From: an uncultured Eubacteriales bacterium
GTDB taxonomy: Bacteria > Bacillota > Clostridia > Lachnospirales > Lachnospiraceae
NCBI GenBank assembly: GCA_900548855.1
Contig: URMF01000001.1
Span: 62,001 to 126,000 of the forward strand
DNA length: 64,000 bases
Reading direction: 5' to 3'
In this document: positions 26,106 to 34,363 of the stretch, in pieces
Numbering within the stretch: position 1 is the first letter of the stretch
Layout of the letters: every line of letters starts with the position of its first letter
Program-made: the position numbers and the translations under genes
Notes under the pieces: generated by a model
The model's input: only the letters and a program-made list of their open reading frames with translations
Told to the model about the DNA's origin: nothing
The model's database searches: none

Positions 26106-26867
26106 TTACCATTGCAAAGAAGAAAGCCATTTACCAACTTCGTTTTCTCTTGCTTTCAAATTGTTGTGCCCGTAAGGAGATAGATTCCGTTCATCAAGAA
26201 TTTTGCCGTCCTCCATATATAAAATGCGATTTCCGTGTAAAGCCGCCCGAATATCATGTGTTACCATTAAGATACTTTGTCCATCGCTGTTTAGCCCCGT
26301 TAAAAGGTTCATTACCTCCTCGCTATTTGCCCTGTTGAGTGCGCCGGTAGGCTCATCGGCAAATAGAAGTCCGGGATTACCAATCATGGCTCTTGCAATA
26401 GCGGCTCTTTGTGCCTCACCACCCGACACCTGCGATGGCAAGCGGTCTTTGGCGTTTTCAACATGCATTTTCATAAGAAGCATATCGGTTTTCTTCCGAA
26501 TTTCTTTTGTGCTGCCTGCCTTTGCCACAAATCCGGCTACTGCGACATTTTCAAAAAGGGTTAAGTTACTGACAAGGTGGGTTTGCTGAAAAACAAAACC
26601 AAATTCATTTGCCCGAAGCTCAGCCATCTGTTTTTCGGAAAGTTTGCTGATTTCTTCATCCTTAAACTTAATGCTGCCGCCGGAAATGGTATCCATACCG
26701 CTCAAAGCATAAAGCAGAGTGGATTTCCCTGCTCCCGACGAGCCCATAATCACCGTAAAGTCGCCCTCATAAATATTCACATCAATACCTAAAAGTATTT
26801 GTATTTCTTTTCCACTTTGCATAAAGGTTTTCCTGATATCTTTTCCGCAGAGAATTGTGTTTTTCAT
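26106..26867 (-). CDS. ABC transporter ATP-binding protein (LolD/MacB type)
   Basis: 253 residues with Walker A GSSGAGKSTLLYALSG, Q-loop FVFQQTHLVSNLT, signature VSGGEAQRAAIARAMI, Walker B LLFADEPTGALN and the H-loop MVTHD. The subfamily that pairs with FtsX-type permeases has the GALNRANSEEVM pattern after Walker B. Its start overlaps the stop of the ligase gene by 4 bases (ATGA), showing tight coupling. It powers the 782-residue permease encoded next. Confidence 0.93.
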   Translation of the reverse strand: MKNTILCGKDIRKTFMQSGKEIQILLGIDVNIYEGDFTVIMGSSGAGKSTLLYALSGMDTISGGSIKFKDEEISKLSEKQMAELRANEFGFVFQQTHLVSNLTLFENVAVAGFVAKAGSTKEIRKKTDMLLMKMHVENAKDRLPSQVSGGEAQRAAIARAMIGNPGLLFADEPTGALNRANSEEVMNLLTGLNSDGQSILMVTHDIRAALHGNRILYMEDGKILDERNLSPYGHNNLKARENEVGKWLSSLQW

Positions 26868-28225
26868 AGCCTTTCCTCCGTATCTGTAAGTATCAATTGC
26901 TTTTTGCCTGTTTTCGGGTCGGGCAGGATTTCGGGAACAAAATTTACATAGAATTGCACATACCCTAAATTCTTTTCTTCAAGAATCGTTTTCATCTGCC
27001 GCAGCATTTCGCTCCGCACTGCTTCCTGCAAGGAATCATCGGAGATTTCGGCAACCATTTCAAAAGCATCTGGAGACAACTGTTTAAACTGATAATCCCG
27101 CAGTCCCTTAATACAAAATCCCTCCATTGCAAGCGGGTGTAGAAACTCACACTTTCCGTTCCCATCGTTGAACCATAAAATATCCTCACTCCTACCGAGC
27201 AAACCTACTGCATGGGTAAAAGGATAACCGTTTTCTTTTGTTGGCGCTTGCAGAGTTAAGCTGTCCGAAAGCCGATAGCGAATAAGCGGCTGAACAAAGT
27301 TATAAAGACAAGTAAGATACATTGCTCCATTGTGGGTTTCTACGATGTTCATATCATCAAACAGCAGCATGCCCTCCTGTGGGTCACTCTCTACACCCAA
27401 CGACAACGATTCGCTTGCTCCGTAGAAATTAATTACATCAGCCCTGAAAACATTTTCGAGATATTTTCGCAGGCTTACTCCAAGCGGTTCACCACAGGAA
27501 ACGACACGCAGAATATGTAAATCAACATCTCCGTTTTCGACAAGTGTACCAAGAATTTTAATAGCAGACGGATAACCGATAATCATATTAGGCTTAAACT
27601 CTTTTACAATGTTTATCCATTCATCAAGTGGAGTGTTAATATCCAGATAGATTTGCTTTGCACCTACACCATCGATTCCGTCGCCTACAGCCATTGCCCC
27701 GCCATAGCGTCCGTCGGTAGCGGCAATATATATGATACGGGGACCTTGCACCAAAAATTTTAGAATCTGCGGCATAGACATATTCCATAGTGCTCCACGG
27801 ATTATACCAAGCAGCATACAATTCCAAGCACTTTTGTCATAAACAAAATATCCCGGTTCTCCAGTGCTGCCGGAAGAATGAACAATATGGTATTTTCCGT
27901 TAAAGGGTTTCCGGTTGGGCTTCTCCTGCTCATCAAACCGACGGATTTCTTCCTGCTTTAAATCCGGCACAGTAACAAGGGCATTAAACTGCGACAAGAG
28001 AATAGATTTGTCAATTGTGGGAAACTTTGAAAGCGGTGTACTATCAATTTTTTCGGTTGTAATACCTGCTTTTTCAAAGCTATTCCGGTAGTATTCCGAA
28101 TTTTCATATGCATAATGTAACAAACGTCGGAGCTTCTGATTTTGTAAACAAGAAATCTCCTGGGGGGTCCTTTTTTCGTTTCTTTTGAGATTCCATAAAT
28201 CAAATACAGTTTTAATATAATTCAT
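26864..28225 (-). CDS. Adenylate-forming enzyme of the phenylacetate-CoA ligase / CapK-like family
   Basis: 453 residues. The ATP/phosphate loop HSSGSTGEPGYF lies near residue 116. The YGASES core motif (A5-like) is near 270, preceded by VVSCGEPLG, with a conserved RYRLSD segment toward the C-terminus. Enzymes of this fold activate a carboxylate as acyl-AMP and then form a CoA thioester, ester or amide. The N-terminal LRRLLHYAYENSEYYRNSFEKAG is typical of the PaaK/CapK group. No carrier protein or CoA-specific partner is encoded nearby, so the acceptor is unknown. It shares one base with the upstream gene (TAATG). Operon placement between an Ntn-hydrolase lipoprotein and an ABC transporter suggests synthesis or modification of an exported small molecule; that is inference. 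Confidence 0.82.
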   Translation of the reverse strand: MNYIKTVFDLWNLKRNEKRTPQEISCLQNQKLRRLLHYAYENSEYYRNSFEKAGITTEKIDSTPLSKFPTIDKSILLSQFNALVTVPDLKQEEIRRFDEQEKPNRKPFNGKYHIVHSSGSTGEPGYFVYDKSAWNCMLLGIIRGALWNMSMPQILKFLVQGPRIIYIAATDGRYGGAMAVGDGIDGVGAKQIYLDINTPLDEWINIVKEFKPNMIIGYPSAIKILGTLVENGDVDLHILRVVSCGEPLGVSLRKYLENVFRADVINFYGASESLSLGVESDPQEGMLLFDDMNIVETHNGAMYLTCLYNFVQPLIRYRLSDSLTLQAPTKENGYPFTHAVGLLGRSEDILWFNDGNGKCEFLHPLAMEGFCIKGLRDYQFKQLSPDAFEMVAEISDDSLQEAVRSEMLRQMKTILEEKNLGYVQFYVNFVPEILPDPKTGKKQLILTDTEERL

Positions 28226-29337
28226 TATTCCTGTCCTCCTGTAACGGTGAAAACATACGGCTCTATGTAATTTTCACGGTGATAATACCGAACCTCACCA
28301 GTGGATTGATTCATTATAATGCTCCATTCAGTAGATTCAAATTCTCCGAAATTATCCTTACTTACGCTGTCAAGAGTATCCCGAACATCGTTCATCTCCA
28401 TTGTTTCAGTTTCTTTCAAACGGTTCATCAGAATTTCATAACGCTCGTGAGATTGCTGTGTGCCAATTCCCTTCTTTTCTCCCTCTGCCAAATAGAAATT
28501 GGTAACTGCCGGGGTCTCGGTAACAACCATTTGATTGTTTACATATTCTACAACTACACTGTTACCGGCTCGGTCAGCAATCGCAAAATGAACCATATAT
28601 CCAAAAGAAGCGTGCATATCGTAATTGTTTAATAATTTGACTGCTTCTTCTACATTGGCGGCTCTATCGAGCAGCAGCCGGATAGCAGTAGTGGTTGTAA
28701 TATCGGGCTTATCTGTGTTCTGTTCAATGGTATCGTTATCCTCAATCATATTCACAGAAACAGCAAGTCCCATTTCATTCAGACCGTCAAGGGGGGCATA
28801 AAGTCCGGCAAGTGCCTGTATTTGATCGGGCAGCCTCGAAAGGCTGATTCCACTCATACTGATAAAATCAGTGTTGACCGTAGATATGGAACTGTAACCG
28901 TTTTCCGGCTGGCTTTGTATCACCATTGCATTGCAGGTGTTCCAGTCAAAATTTCTACCGAACAACGAATTGCCGTTTGTGTCTTTGACGGATAATGTAC
29001 TGCAGCCAAAGGGATTACCACCGAATATTAGGCTGCCTAAATCAGACATCACATTATCCACTAAAAAAGAAACGACCTCGGAATCTGACGAAGCACCACC
29101 CTGCTTTAAAAATAAGTCAAAACCGTAATCACCGTTATACTGTACTGCCGAAAAACCATCTGTAAGTTCCATGATTTCATCCGTCAAGACAATAGAAATA
29201 GGCGGCTCGTTTTCTTTTGTATCGGACGGGGACTCATTACTATTTTCGATGGGTGATATCTCTCCTGTGTTGTTACACCCTGCAAATACCATTGTCACCA
29301 GCAGAGCGGCAAGCAGGATAAAAGTTACTTTTTTCAT
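28225..29337 (-). CDS. Lipoprotein Ntn-hydrolase of the choloylglycine hydrolase / linear amide C-N hydrolase superfamily
   Basis: 370 residues. The signal peptide has lipobox VFAGC (Cys21), a Ser/Glu/Pro-rich linker follows, and then the catalytic region GCSTLSVKDTNGNSLFGRNFDW. A Cys after Gly near residue 111 matches the N-terminal nucleophile of this superfamily, and GR-N-F-D gives the Arg/Asp pair. Further on are LNEMGLAVSVNM (Asn/oxyanion region) and a VVEYVNNQMVVTETPAVTNF segment matching the later conserved Asn. Self-cleavage before Cys111 would be needed for activation; this would separate the lipid anchor and linker from the catalytic part unless the two stay associated. It is the first gene of the upper operon. 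The substrate is unknown (amide or N-acyl bond). Confidence 0.8.
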   Translation of the reverse strand: MKKVTFILLAALLVTMVFAGCNNTGEISPIENSNESPSDTKENEPPISIVLTDEIMELTDGFSAVQYNGDYGFDLFLKQGGASSDSEVVSFLVDNVMSDLGSLIFGGNPFGCSTLSVKDTNGNSLFGRNFDWNTCNAMVIQSQPENGYSSISTVNTDFISMSGISLSRLPDQIQALAGLYAPLDGLNEMGLAVSVNMIEDNDTIEQNTDKPDITTTTAIRLLLDRAANVEEAVKLLNNYDMHASFGYMVHFAIADRAGNSVVVEYVNNQMVVTETPAVTNFYLAEGEKKGIGTQQSHERYEILMNRLKETETMEMNDVRDTLDSVSKDNFGEFESTEWSIIMNQSTGEVRYYHRENYIEPYVFTVTGGQE

Positions 29338-29377
29338 AGATATAGCTCCTTTTTCTATGTATGTTTGTTATAATTTT

Positions 29378-29462
29378 ATTATATGTTTCATTCGCAAAAA
29401 TAGCAAATACTCATATCAAATATCTACCCATGCTTGACAGGCATATTAAATTTTGATATACT
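29378..29462. promoter_or_regulatory. LysR-type operator with divergent promoters, copy B
   Basis: Minus strand: TTGCTA (29406-29401), 17 bases, TATAAT (29383-29378), driving the Ntn-hydrolase/ligase/ABC operon. Plus strand: TTGACA (29434-29439), 17 bases, TATACT (29457-29462), driving lysR. The operator (29400-29422 and GGCATATT at 29440-29447) lies between and overlaps both -35 elements, so it suits activation of the operon and repression of lysR. It matches copy A at 23694-23741. Confidence 0.8.
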
Positions 29463-29486
29463 AAACACAAATAAGGAGGTGCCTTT

Positions 29487-30362
29487 ATGGAATTTCGAGT
29501 GTTACAATATTTTTTAACTGTCGCAAGAGAGGAAAGCATTTCCGGAGCAGCAGAATTTTTACATCTTTCACAGCCTACTCTGTCCCGTCAGCTCAAAGAT
29601 TTAGAAGATGAACTTGGCAAACAACTGTTTATAAGAGGCAACAGGAAAATAACCCTCACGGAAGAAGGTATGCTATTACGCAGGCGTGCGGAAGAAATTA
29701 CTGACCTCGTAAGAAAAGCAGAAGATGAAATTTCTGTTTCTGACGATATTCTTGCAGGTAATATTACGATTGGCGCCGGTGAAACAGATGGCAACCGTTT
29801 TTTAATAAAAGCAATGAATACCTTACAGCAAAATTACCCGCTCGTGCATTTCAACATTATAAGCGGAGATAAAGTTATGATAACCGAAGCGATTGATCGA
29901 GGGCTGATTGACTTTGGGTTGATTTTCGGAAATGTCGATTTGACAAAATATGATTCTATGCCGATTCCCTATAAAGACACTTGGGGTGTACTTATGCGGC
30001 ATGACGCACCTCTTGCAAGCAAAGAATTTATTATCGCAGAAGATTTGATAGATAAACCTTTGATTATTTCACGACAGGCATTTCAAAATGTAGAATTCAA
30101 AAACTTTTTTCAATGTGAACAAGAGCAGCTTAATGTTATTGCGACCTATAATTTATTGTTCAACGGTTCTCTTATGGCTGATGAGGGAATGGGGTATGTT
30201 CTTTGTTTTGATAAGCTGGTAAATGTTTCAGGAAATAGTAATCTGTGCTTTCGTCCGCTCGAACCGAGAGTAGAAGCAAGTATGAATATTGTTTGGAAAA
30301 AATATCAGGTATTTTCTAAACCCGCACAGAAATTTTTACAGATATTACAGAAAAAAGAATAA
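29487..30362 (+). CDS. LysR-family transcriptional regulator
   Basis: 291 residues. The N-terminal winged HTH (MEFRVLQYFLTVAREESISGAAEFLHLSQPTLSRQLKDLEDELGKQLF) is canonical. It is followed by a linker helix and a two-lobed periplasmic-binding-like effector domain (about 90-290). AAGGAGG lies 7 bases before ATG 29487. The gene is divergent from the Ntn-hydrolase operon across operator copy B, and a near-identical element heads the second operon, so it is probably the regulator of all eleven leftward genes. The effector is unknown. Confidence 0.93.
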   Translation: MEFRVLQYFLTVAREESISGAAEFLHLSQPTLSRQLKDLEDELGKQLFIRGNRKITLTEEGMLLRRRAEEITDLVRKAEDEISVSDDILAGNITIGAGETDGNRFLIKAMNTLQQNYPLVHFNIISGDKVMITEAIDRGLIDFGLIFGNVDLTKYDSMPIPYKDTWGVLMRHDAPLASKEFIIAEDLIDKPLIISRQAFQNVEFKNFFQCEQEQLNVIATYNLLFNGSLMADEGMGYVLCFDKLVNVSGNSNLCFRPLEPRVEASMNIVWKKYQVFSKPAQKFLQILQKKE

Positions 30363-30416
30363 TGCTTTATATATATCAAAAGCCGGCAGGTATACAAGTG
30401 GCTTCAAATGGTAGAC

Positions 30417-30452
30417 AAAGAGGCGTTGAAGGTAACACTTCAACGCCTCTTT
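30417..30452. terminator. Bidirectional terminator between lysR and the aminotransferase gene
   Basis: Perfect 15-bp stem AAAGAGGCGTTGAAG / CTTCAACGCCTCTTT with a 6-base loop and A/T runs on both sides. It serves the two convergent genes. Confidence 0.88.
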
Positions 30453-30453
30453 A

Positions 30454-31968
30454 TTATTGATGATAATAGCTGAAGAAATCAGCAAGCTTTTCCACTGACT
30501 CTTTCAGTACCTCAATTCTCGGCAGATATACCACGCGGAAATGGTCAGGCTGCTTCCAATTAAATCCACCGCCATGTATCAACAGAATTTTTTTATCACG
30601 CAGCAAATCCAGGGCAAATCTTTCGTCATTGGTGATATTGAACTTTTCTATATCTATCTTTGGGAACATATAAAACGCTGCCTTCGGTTTTACACAACTG
30701 ATGCCTGGAATATCCGTTAATGCCTTGTAAACATATTCCCTTTGTTCATAAAGCCTTCCTCCTGGTACGATATAGCTGTCTACACTCTGATGCCCGCCTA
30801 ATGCTGTCTGAACAATCGATTGTGCAGGTACATTTGAACAAAGCCGCATATTAGAGAGCATGTTGATTCCTTCAATATAATCTCTGGCAAACACTTTATT
30901 GCCGCTAAAAACCATCCAGCCAATCCGAAAACCGGCAATCATATGTGACTTAGAAAGACCGCTGAAGGTTACGCAAAACAAATCCGGCGCTAAAGACGCA
31001 ATGGAAATATGTTCTTCTCCATCCATAACCAAACGGTCATAGATTTCATCCGAGAAAATGATAAGCTGATATTCTCTTGCAATATCAACAATCTGCTGCA
31101 GAACCTCTTTGGGATATAAAGAACCCGTAGGATTATTGGGATTAATAATAACAATTGCCTTTGTCCTGTCCGTAATTTTCTTTCTTATATCGTCCATATC
31201 CGGATACCATTCCGCTTGTTCATCACAAATATAATGAACCGCTTTTCCGCCAGCAAGGGTAGCACAGGCCGTCCACAGCGGATAATCCGGAGAAGGAATT
31301 AAAATCTCATCCCCATCATCAAGCAAAGCCGACATGCAGAGATTAATGAGTTCACTAACCCCATTTCCCGTATAAATATCTTCAATGGAAACATTCGGTA
31401 ACCTTTTCAGCTGTGCATACTGCATAATTGCTTTTCTTGCTGAAAACAGACCCTTTGCAGGAGAATATCCTTCACATTCCGTCAGTTGCTGTCGCATATC
31501 ATAGATTACCTCATCCGGTGTACGAAAACCAAAAGGAGCAGGATTTCCAATATTCAGCTTTAAGATTTGTGTCCCTGCCTCCTCCATTCTTGCCGCTTCA
31601 TCCACAACCGGTCCTCTGACATCATATAAAACATTGTCTAATTTTGATGATTTTCTAAATTCCCGCATTTTCTCTCCTCCTAAAATTCCTTTTATATTTT
31701 CATTGCTTTTGAGTGTTTCCATACCGGAATGTATCGGATTGTTTTCAGACATTCCGTTTCTCAACCAGTCCTCGTCAACCTGCAGCGTTTCCGCAAGAAA
31801 ATGAAGAATATCCGCCCGGGGAATGGTTTTGCCACTCACATATTGGCTTACATGGCTCTTACCAAGCTTTACCCCCTGTGCGGTGGCAATACGAATTAAA
31901 TCAACCTGCTTTTTTCCCTGCTTTTCCATTGCCGCTTTTAATCTGTCCGCAAATGTTTCCACCATCAT
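30454..31968 (-). CDS. XRE HTH domain fused to AlaA-like class I aminotransferase
   Basis: About 504 residues. Residues 1-75 form an XRE/Cro helix-turn-helix (FADRLKAAMEKQGKKQVDLIRIATAQGVKLGKSHVSQYVSGKTIP). From about 105 a complete fold-type I aminotransferase follows: YSPAKGLFSARKAI, NPNNPTGSLYPKEVL, SDEIYDRLVMDG, the PLP lysine in SGLSKSHMIAGFRIGW, and the C-terminal FRVVYLP with the carboxylate-binding Arg. The enzyme part resembles glutamate-pyruvate transaminases (AlaA). The fusion is unlike GntR-based MocR proteins and may couple PLP or substrate binding to DNA binding. I start at ATG 31968, with GGAGG 5 bases upstream; ATG 31965 is possible. Repeated AAGTTCAA boxes in its promoter suggest autoregulation. 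Confidence 0.88.
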   Translation of the reverse strand: MMVETFADRLKAAMEKQGKKQVDLIRIATAQGVKLGKSHVSQYVSGKTIPRADILHFLAETLQVDEDWLRNGMSENNPIHSGMETLKSNENIKGILGGEKMREFRKSSKLDNVLYDVRGPVVDEAARMEEAGTQILKLNIGNPAPFGFRTPDEVIYDMRQQLTECEGYSPAKGLFSARKAIMQYAQLKRLPNVSIEDIYTGNGVSELINLCMSALLDDGDEILIPSPDYPLWTACATLAGGKAVHYICDEQAEWYPDMDDIRKKITDRTKAIVIINPNNPTGSLYPKEVLQQIVDIAREYQLIIFSDEIYDRLVMDGEEHISIASLAPDLFCVTFSGLSKSHMIAGFRIGWMVFSGNKVFARDYIEGINMLSNMRLCSNVPAQSIVQTALGGHQSVDSYIVPGGRLYEQREYVYKALTDIPGISCVKPKAAFYMFPKIDIEKFNITNDERFALDLLRDKKILLIHGGGFNWKQPDHFRVVYLPRIEVLKESVEKLADFFSYYHQ

Positions 31969-31980
31969 TTTAACCTCCAA

Positions 31981-32081
31981 AAGTTCAACTTCCGCCCATA
32001 TAAGTTCAATTTATACACAATATGATATCATAAATTCAGAATAAGTTCAACCATAAAACAACAAGTTCAGTTTTTGTTCAA
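31981..32081 (-). promoter_or_regulatory. Promoter with helically phased AAGTTCAA repeats
   Basis: Plus-strand octamers AAGTTCAA or near matches begin at 31981, 32002, 32032 (AAATTCAG), 32043, 32063 (AAGTTCAG) and 32074 (TTGTTCAA). Spacings are 21, 30, 11, 20 and 11 bases, all close to whole turns of DNA. A minus-strand promoter TTGAAC (32050-32045), 17 bases, TATCAT (32027-32022) lies inside, with one repeat forming the -35. The array ends at the ribosome site of the XRE-aminotransferase gene. Binding by that protein is inferred. Confidence 0.65.
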
Positions 32082-32098
32082 TATTTGTACTCAGCAAC

Positions 32099-32154
32099 AA
32101 AAACAGACCCCATCCTCTTCACGATATACGCAAAAGACGAAAGGGTCTGTTTTT
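32099..32154 (-). terminator. Terminator of ptsI
   Basis: On the minus strand, AAAACAGACCC and GGGTCTGTTTTT pair across a loop of about 32 bases and are followed by T's. It lies 58 bases after the ptsI stop. Confidence 0.7.
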
Positions 32155-32211
32155 CTCATCCTAATTATATATAATTTCACTCCCGGTTGTCTGTCATAAT
32201 CACTTACAAGA

Positions 32212-33834
32212 TCATCTCTGATATGTTGTCTCACGAATCACCTTGCGGACCGGAAGTACAAAGGTTGGGGATACGGATAATTCGTCCAGTCCCATCTTTA
32301 TAAACTGTTCTGTAAGCGTTGTATCTGCACCTAATTCGCCACAAATTCCAACCCAGCAATCCTCTTTATGTCCATTGTCGATAACCATCTGAATCATGCG
32401 AAGTATTGCAGGATGGTGGGAATCATAAATATTGTCAAGCTTTGGATTCTGACGGTCAATGGCCAGGGTATACTGTGTCAGATCGTTTGTTCCAATGCTA
32501 AAGAAATCAACCTCCTTGGCAAGAAGGTCACTAATCATAACCGCTGCCGGAGTCTCAATCATAATCCCGAGTTCCACCTCACCATATTTAATTCCACTGG
32601 CATCCAGCTCATTTCTTACTTCCTCACAAATTTTCTTAATATCCTGTACCTCTTTTACAGAGATAATCATTGGAAACATGATGGAAATCGTTCCAAAGGC
32701 AGATGCCCTGTAAAGAGCCCGCAGCTGGGTTTTAAAAATCTCTACCCTGTCTAAACAGATTCGGATGGCCCGGTAGCCCATTGCCGGATTCTCCTCATGT
32801 TCCATGTTAAAATAATCCACCTGTTTATCTGCACCGATATCCAATGTACGAATTACGACCTTCTTTCCCGCCATATTCTGGGCAACGGTCTTATACACCT
32901 GGAACTGCTCTTCCTCCGTTGGATAATTGTCCTTTTCCAGATATAAAAACTCACTTCGAAACAAGCCGATTCCCGCCGCATCGTTGGCAAGCACATTGGT
33001 CACATCCGCAACGCTTCCGATATTGGCATATAGCTTGATATGTCTTCCATCCAAAGTCTCATCCGGCTGTCCCTTAAGCTTTAACAGAAGTTCCCTGGCT
33101 TCCTCTTCCTTTTTTTTCTCTTCAATATATTTCTCCAGCGTAACCACATCCGGGTCCACAAAGAAGATTCCCTTTTTGCCATCCACAATTGCCATTTTGC
33201 CATTCCATTCTTCCTTGATATCCACACCAATCAATGCCGGAATGTTCATGGTTCTTGCCAAAATTGCAGTATGGGAATTGGAAGAACCCAATCTGGTAAC
33301 AAATGCCAGAAGCTTTGACTTATCCATCTGTACCGTCTCACTTGGAGCCAAATCCTCTGCCACCACAATCACCGGTTCATCTCCAATATTGCCATCACTG
33401 CCGCTACCGGACAACACACTAATCACACGTTCTGAAATGTCCTTTACATCCGCCGCTCTCGCCTTAAAATAATCATCATCCATATCTGCAAACATGACGG
33501 AAAAATTATCCCCGGTAGTAGCCACTGCAAATTCTGCATTTACCTCATCATTGCGGATAATATTATATACGGAATCATTGTAATCATCATCCTCCAGCAT
33601 CATGGCATGTACTTCAAAAATCATGGCATTGTCTTCTCCAACCTCAGCCACCGCCTTGTCATGCAGCTTTCCCAGCTGTTCAATCGCCTTGGCTTTTGCC
33701 TCCTCGTATCTGGCAACCTCAGCTTCTATGTCCTCTACCTTCGTTCTCTTAACCTGCTGCTGGTTCTTTGAATAAAATAAAATTCTGCCAATGGCAGTTC
33801 CCTTAAAAATTGACTTACCCGTAAACTGTTCCAT
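32212..33834 (-). CDS. ptsI: Phosphoenolpyruvate-protein phosphotransferase (PTS enzyme I)
   Basis: 540 residues. Enzyme I takes phosphate from PEP and passes it to His15 of HPr. Seen: N-terminal HPr-binding helices, the phosphohistidine motif SSNSHTAILARTMNIPALIG, the PEP-binding barrel with GIGLFRSEFLYL, ENPAMGYRAIRICL, the signature DFFSIGTNDLTQYTLAIDR and the catalytic Cys in WVGICGELG. AAGGAGG precedes ATG 33834. ptsH lies upstream in the same orientation but is separated by about 150 bases containing a palindromic hairpin, so EI may be expressed less than HPr. Confidence 0.97.
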   Translation of the reverse strand: MEQFTGKSIFKGTAIGRILFYSKNQQQVKRTKVEDIEAEVARYEEAKAKAIEQLGKLHDKAVAEVGEDNAMIFEVHAMMLEDDDYNDSVYNIIRNDEVNAEFAVATTGDNFSVMFADMDDDYFKARAADVKDISERVISVLSGSGSDGNIGDEPVIVVAEDLAPSETVQMDKSKLLAFVTRLGSSNSHTAILARTMNIPALIGVDIKEEWNGKMAIVDGKKGIFFVDPDVVTLEKYIEEKKKEEEARELLLKLKGQPDETLDGRHIKLYANIGSVADVTNVLANDAAGIGLFRSEFLYLEKDNYPTEEEQFQVYKTVAQNMAGKKVVIRTLDIGADKQVDYFNMEHEENPAMGYRAIRICLDRVEIFKTQLRALYRASAFGTISIMFPMIISVKEVQDIKKICEEVRNELDASGIKYGEVELGIMIETPAAVMISDLLAKEVDFFSIGTNDLTQYTLAIDRQNPKLDNIYDSHHPAILRMIQMVIDNGHKEDCWVGICGELGADTTLTEQFIKMGLDELSVSPTFVLPVRKVIRETTYQR

Positions 33835-33870
33835 TTTTAACCTCCTTCTATCTTATCAGCCCTATCCGAA

Positions 33871-33896
33871 AAGAAACACGCAGCTGCGTGTTTCTT
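33871..33896 (-). terminator. 26-bp perfect palindrome between ptsH and ptsI (possible attenuator)
   Basis: AAGAAACACGCAG is joined directly to CTGCGTGTTTCTT, a perfect dyad with 13-base arms and no spacer. On the minus strand it is followed by TTCGG rather than a strong T run, so it may be a partial terminator, an RNA-stabilising hairpin or a protein site. Confidence 0.55.
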
Positions 33897-33985
33897 TCCC
33901 TATACACATTACTGCAGAATCCATCCGGTTCTGAAAATAGCTCCCCGGCTGCATCCCGCATAATTTCCTACAAATTATCCTTCTC

Positions 33986-34243
33986 TTACAAATTCTCCTT
34001 CATAAACTCTTCCATTTTGGCAATGGCAGCATCTTCATCCTCGCCCTCTGCCTTAATGACAACCTCTGCACCATTCTTAACCCCAAGACTCATAACCGCC
34101 ATAAGCTTGGTTACATCTGCACTCTTACCGTTTGCCTCCAATGTAATCTTAGAAGTAAATGCTTTTGCTTCCTTGACAAGCATTCCGGCTGGTCTGGCAT
34201 GAATTCCAATCTCATCTGTAATCACATAAGTAAATTCTTTCAT
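33986..34243 (-). CDS. ptsH: PTS phosphocarrier HPr (His15 present, Lys at position 46)
   Basis: 85 residues. IGIHARPA places the phosphotransfer histidine at position 15, so it can accept phosphate from EI. At the regulatory site, where Bacillus HPr has LKSIMGVMSLG, this protein reads VTKLMAVMSLG with Thr45 and Lys46; the HPrK target Ser46 is absent. Its regulatory role therefore seems to have passed to the crh-like paralogue at 7849-8106. AGAGG precedes ATG 34243. It is first in a ptsH-ptsI unit with a strong sigma-A promoter at 34364-34392. Confidence 0.95.
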   Translation of the reverse strand: MKEFTYVITDEIGIHARPAGMLVKEAKAFTSKITLEANGKSADVTKLMAVMSLGVKNGAEVVIKAEGEDEDAAIAKMEEFMKENL

Positions 34244-34363
34244 TAATAATTACCTCTCTTTCTTTTTGGTTATTTGTGAGATTAATGTGAGAACGATTAC
34301 CCATTGTTTCTTCCCACACTCCTCATGGCATTCCAATAAATATTCCCTACCAATTATGGGCTA

